DNA of 64,000 bases from Spirochaetaceae bacterium. GTDB lineage: Bacteria; Spirochaetota; Leptospiria; Leptospirales; Leptonemataceae. The notes beneath the pieces are model-generated. The model ran no database searches, was not told where the DNA came from, and was given only the letters and a program-made list of their open reading frames with translations. The stretch's first letter is position 1, and every line of letters starts with the position of its first letter. The stretch lies in contig PBUB01000007.1 in assembly GCA_002729885.1 (NCBI GenBank), positions 1 through 64,000 of the forward strand, written 5' to 3'. The position numbers were made by a program, and so were the translations under genes. Of this stretch, positions 60,498-64,000 are shown piece after piece.

Positions 60498-61691
60498 CTA
60501 GCTTTCGCGTCTAACCAGTGTTATCAAAGCGATTTCGGAGCTCGTGCCCACTCGCAGGGGTGGGCCCCAGTAACCGGTGCCGCAGCTAATAAAAACTTGA
60601 GCGCTTTCGTAGCGATGGAGCCCGCGCACCATGGGCTGTTGCAGAGGAACAAATAGATTCCCCGGGAAAAACTGACCTCCATGGGTATGACCCGATAGTT
60701 GAAGATGGATCCCCGCCTCCACTGCCTTAAAGATACTTTTGGGCTGATGCGCCAGCAGAATTCGAATTACTCCTTCTGGACTGTTTTCGAAAGCCTTTTG
60801 AGGATCGGATCGATGGTTGGGATAGAACGATCCTGCGGTGTAGTCGGTAACACCACCGATTGCGATTCGCGCAGAATTATGTTCTAGAATCTGATGATCG
60901 TTGAGCAGAACCGTCATTCCCAGCCTTCTGGCTTCGCCAATCCATTGCAGGGCTCCGGAGTAATATTCGTGATTTCCGGTAACATAGAATGTTCCGTACC
61001 TGGAGCGAAGATCGGCCAGGGGTTGCACGTGCTTTCGCAGTTTGGGAACGCTTCCATCCACCAGATCCCCGGTAATGGCCACCATATCTGCATTCAGAGA
61101 ATTTACCATATCCACTACTTTAGTAACGAATTTTTCCTTGATAGTGGGACCAACATGCAGATCCGAAATCTGAGCGATGGTAAATCCATCTAGATCTGCC
61201 GGTAGATCGTCGATGGGAACGTTTACACGATTGATCTTAACCAAACCTCTGGCTTTAAAGTAGCCATACACCGTCAACCCACCGGTGAGCCCCAGAATGG
61301 ATAGATTCATGGCCTGGATCCAGGAGGTTCGCTCAGAGGCCAGCTCTCCGATCTTCGCAGGCGAAAACAGAGCGCTACTTGCAAGATCATACACAACAAG
61401 GCCCAGGTCGCGGACTATCACAAAGAACAGAGTCATGCTAAAAAATCCGAATGTTACGTAGGCAATCCAGGCTATAGCATCGCTCCAGGGCGAATCTTCG
61501 TAAAATATTCGAATAAACTGAGAAAGCGGCCCAAGAAGAACGCATGCAATTACAGCGGTGATTGCTACAACGCGAAGGGAGTTTTCCATGGTAGAAAAGG
61601 GAAGCAACCTGTAGGCTGTATAGCCATAGGCCAGAGCCAGCATTCCCGTAATGATCGAAAGAAAGATGATCAAGCGTTTGAGGCCGGGCAT
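60498..61691 (-). CDS. Membrane metallophosphoesterase (YaeI-like)
   Basis: A 397-residue protein. About four membrane helices (about 7-25, 42-62, 73-97 and 126-146) precede a calcineurin-type phosphoesterase domain with ISDLHVGPT, TGDLVDGSV, VTGNHEYYSG and LSGHTHGGQF, giving a full binuclear metal site. YaeI-like enzymes act on lipid-linked phosphodiesters (UDP-diacylglucosamine or similar); substrate here unknown. Monocistronic. Confidence 0.88.
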   Translation of the reverse strand: MPGLKRLIIFLSIITGMLALAYGYTAYRLLPFSTMENSLRVVAITAVIACVLLGPLSQFIRIFYEDSPWSDAIAWIAYVTFGFFSMTLFFVIVRDLGLVVYDLASSALFSPAKIGELASERTSWIQAMNLSILGLTGGLTVYGYFKARGLVKINRVNVPIDDLPADLDGFTIAQISDLHVGPTIKEKFVTKVVDMVNSLNADMVAITGDLVDGSVPKLRKHVQPLADLRSRYGTFYVTGNHEYYSGALQWIGEARRLGMTVLLNDHQILEHNSARIAIGGVTDYTAGSFYPNHRSDPQKAFENSPEGVIRILLAHQPKSIFKAVEAGIHLQLSGHTHGGQFFPGNLFVPLQQPMVRGLHRYESAQVFISCGTGYWGPPLRVGTSSEIALITLVRRES

Positions 61692-62002
61692 GGGACAGGG
61701 TACCGAGAGGCAGATACATCGACCAGTAAAAGAAGCCAGATAATGCTCCGCTTATTGTTTAGCAAATCCACGAGAAGCACCCAGAACGACGTACCTTCAA
61801 GCCTACCACCCGAAATGAGCCGATCCAATACATTACATTATAGGCTTCGGGGGCTACTTGCGACATCGGCAAATTCTGCGCAGCACGCTGTATTATTTGT
61901 AATTACGTTGCTGTATCTAATGTAACGAAGCTGCCCACTCTGCGATTACGCTCCTCGATGTAGATTAGCTGGAGCGCCGGCCATTGCCTCTGGGGCCCAG
62001 CA
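61692..62002. other. Intergenic, no gene supported
   Basis: About 311 bases; only short open frames with no start signal. No hairpin with a T tract was seen. Confidence 0.35.
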
Positions 62003-63961
62003 CTACTCCGGTTCAACGCGAAGGAAGTCCTGGTCTGGAATATGCTTCAGAGATTCCTTCGCATCTGGTACTCTTGGATGCTTAATGAACAAATCCCCAT
62101 CTGGAATAGGAGTTCCCCCAACGGTGAGGGCATTCACAACGTCCTCTGCCCTGAAATCCGGATGAACCGACCAGATCAAGGCCAGAAGACCAGAAATATG
62201 AGGGGTGGCCATAGAAGTACCATTCAGCACTCTGTATTGATTATTCAGTAGCTCTGCCTCATAAAGCCCAAAAATACTGGTGCCCCCCGGGATTGCGACG
62301 CCGTATTCGTAATCGGAATCATATTCGTCCGCATCGAATTCAAAGCCCACACTGCATTCGGTCATAACCGCACAGTGTGGTAAATCAATATCAAAGTGCC
62401 GAAACTCGTGCAGGTCACTGAGTTCCAGGATTAGGTCGCCATCAAAAGGAGTGGAATCTGAATCATAGTAAACGCGAAAATAGTCACTGGAACCTGTGAG
62501 GTCCAATATGGCGTAGAACTGCAATCGAACTATGTGGGAGGCCCCGGAAAGAGTAAAACCCTTCGAAGCCCTGGATAGTGTATCGGGAGAGTATTCACCG
62601 GCAGAAGACTGACAGAAGTCAGACGGCAGGGATAGATAGGAACTAGTTTCGGGAATACACCACTCACCATCCCCGCCATCCGGATCCAGCCCGAACTCAC
62701 CGGTCAGGGTCCAGCCGGATTCAAGTTCATCGTGAACGAAATGTGAACTCCCATGCCATGCGCCAAGTATGTTGGTACCCGGAGCTCCTAGCTCTACACT
62801 GGATTGTCCATAATTTGCGAAAGAAGGAAATTCAAAGTTTTGGTCCAGCGCCGTTACACATAGAACCCTCCCGAAGGAACATGGATAGACCTTTGTATTG
62901 GGGTCCCCATCTCCATCGTTTTCGCCACCGTTGATATCGTCGCCCTGACCATCCGCTCCACCATTTCCGGCTGCGGCTACCAGAATGCTCCGAAAACCAT
63001 ACTCGTCGGTGGCCCTTTCTATAGTGGATTGCATAAAGGTATCGTATGGAATCTCGTTGCCCAGACTGAGGTTAATAATGTGCGCCCCATTTTGATTCGC
63101 AAAGGTGATACCGTCCCGGATGCTTTCGGTGGTTCCTCCAGAAGGTCCAAGGACTCGCACAATCATTAGCTGGACGTCCCAGCACATCCCGCTGATACCT
63201 ATACTATTGTTGCCCTGGGCTCCGATAATAGAAGCTACATGCGTTCCATGTCCATCGATGTCCATGGGATCGTTATCGGCGTTCACAAAATCCCAACCAT
63301 GATTGGGACAGGGGAGATCATCAGTTCCCACCCGGCATTGACCGGATGCCGGCTCCCAGAGATTACCTACCAAATCCTCATGGTTATAGTTTGCCCCGGT
63401 ATCGACCACAGCCACTACAATGGACTCACAGCTTCGGCTTTCTTCCAGTTGCCAGGCACTGGATAGATTCATATCTTTTCCAGGAGTTCCCGGATTGTTA
63501 TAGCTATAGACTTCGGGTGAAATGACCTGGCCATTGTTTCCCAGCCCCCACTGCTGCAAAAAATGCTGATCATCGGGCCTGATTTCCGATTTGTAGTAGA
63601 TGTAGTTCGGCTGCATAGACTCCACTCGCGGATCCAGTGCAACCGAAGCAAAGGCTCCCGTGAGGCCACTGCCTTCCTTGAAGCGAACTTTTACCATTCG
63701 ATCCTGCGGTAAAAGGCGGGACTCTAAATCCATTGATTGATACCGGTGCGATTGCTGCGAAATATCCACACCCGTCTTGAACTGAACCAGATATTCGTTC
63801 GGCACACGGTCCGGACGATCTTTGCTGGCAGCCTGCCGGGCCTCTCCCCAGGATTGAAACATCTTTCGAAGCTCCGGAGAGGCAAGGAGAGTTCCGGCGG
63901 TCAGAGTAAGCACTGCAAGCCCAGAAAAGACAAGATAGAGTATTCTATTACTATTTTTCAT
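62003..63961 (-). CDS. Secreted subtilisin-like serine protease (S8)
   Basis: A 652-residue protease. A basic N-terminus and hydrophobic segment (LVFSGLAVLTLTAGTLLA) give export. An I9-like propeptide follows (about 55-120, PNEYLVQFK). The S8 catalytic triad is complete: Asp in VVDTGANYN (near 186), His in DGHGTHVASI (near 240) and Ser in NGTSMATPHISGL (near 580). An Asp/Gly/Ser-rich insert (about 395-560) lies between the His and Ser regions, probably a surface domain. Weak AGAG before the ATG. Probably a secreted or surface protease. Confidence 0.92.
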   Translation of the reverse strand: MKNSNRILYLVFSGLAVLTLTAGTLLASPELRKMFQSWGEARQAASKDRPDRVPNEYLVQFKTGVDISQQSHRYQSMDLESRLLPQDRMVKVRFKEGSGLTGAFASVALDPRVESMQPNYIYYKSEIRPDDQHFLQQWGLGNNGQVISPEVYSYNNPGTPGKDMNLSSAWQLEESRSCESIVVAVVDTGANYNHEDLVGNLWEPASGQCRVGTDDLPCPNHGWDFVNADNDPMDIDGHGTHVASIIGAQGNNSIGISGMCWDVQLMIVRVLGPSGGTTESIRDGITFANQNGAHIINLSLGNEIPYDTFMQSTIERATDEYGFRSILVAAAGNGGADGQGDDINGGENDGDGDPNTKVYPCSFGRVLCVTALDQNFEFPSFANYGQSSVELGAPGTNILGAWHGSSHFVHDELESGWTLTGEFGLDPDGGDGEWCIPETSSYLSLPSDFCQSSAGEYSPDTLSRASKGFTLSGASHIVRLQFYAILDLTGSSDYFRVYYDSDSTPFDGDLILELSDLHEFRHFDIDLPHCAVMTECSVGFEFDADEYDSDYEYGVAIPGGTSIFGLYEAELLNNQYRVLNGTSMATPHISGLLALIWSVHPDFRAEDVVNALTVGGTPIPDGDLFIKHPRVPDAKESLKHIPDQDFLRVEPE

Positions 63962-64000
63962 TGGGGTTCTCTTTATCAGGGTTCTGTGACCACAATGGCA

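Overview
The window is about 64 kb of a bacterial chromosome with moderate GC. No rRNA or other strong taxonomic marker is present. Many short exported proteins have relaxed lipoboxes (Cys preceded by residues such as LAV, VS, IH or VT), and there are many paralogous, organism-specific lipoproteins. Together these suggest a spirochaete, probably of the Leptospirales (Leptonema/Turneriella/Leptospira-like). This is an inference from style, not a proof.

Left flank (1-25.8 kb) is ordinary chromosome. It holds an exported lipoprotein followed by a six-haem cytochrome c, the sbcDC nuclease operon, a pair of paralogous acidic proteins around a MORN-repeat protein, a double TerB-like protein, and a methylglyoxal synthase with a duplicated, apparently dead N-terminal copy. 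Next come a LysR regulator with leuCD behind a strong promoter and two inverted repeats, small membrane proteins including a DoxX-like one, and a TetR regulator facing a thioesterase/hydrolase operon across two matching operators. A DUF3089-like hydrolase, a PAS hybrid histidine kinase, a pirin and tRNA-Asn(GUU) complete it.

From 25.8 to 42.7 kb an integrative element of about 16.9 kb sits in the 3' end of tRNA-Asn. A large serine recombinase at its left edge ends inside the tRNA. An 11-bp copy of the tRNA end marks the right edge, and the displaced hairpin and terminator of the tRNA follow it. Joining the two element ends on paper restores a 23-residue C-terminal tail to the recombinase, so integration truncates its own integrase. 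The cargo looks like defence: an ImmA/IrrE-like protease overlapping a class III nucleotide cyclase fused to a Nudix-like domain; a YgjP-type metallopeptidase with hsdR, hsdS and hsdM of a type I restriction system; a tyrosine recombinase; and a membrane protein-XRE-CHAT protease cluster. Small DNA-binding proteins and clustered inverted repeats fill the right end. Several cargo promoters appear leaderless, with the -10 box 4 to 7 nt from the start codon, and palindromic operators lie on or beside them.

Right flank (42.7-64 kb) has a WYL-domain repressor divergent from an epoxide-hydrolase-like gene across paired direct repeats. It continues with a lipoprotein of seven 41-residue repeats, an atypical Nramp-family transporter, a Ser/Thr kinase, a 43-bp tandem-repeat array beside an Smr gene, and an array of four paralogous membrane proteins interleaved with toxin-like fragments (possible orphan immunity array). 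A run of small lipoproteins, a type II glutamine synthetase, a membrane metallophosphoesterase and a subtilisin-like protease close the window.
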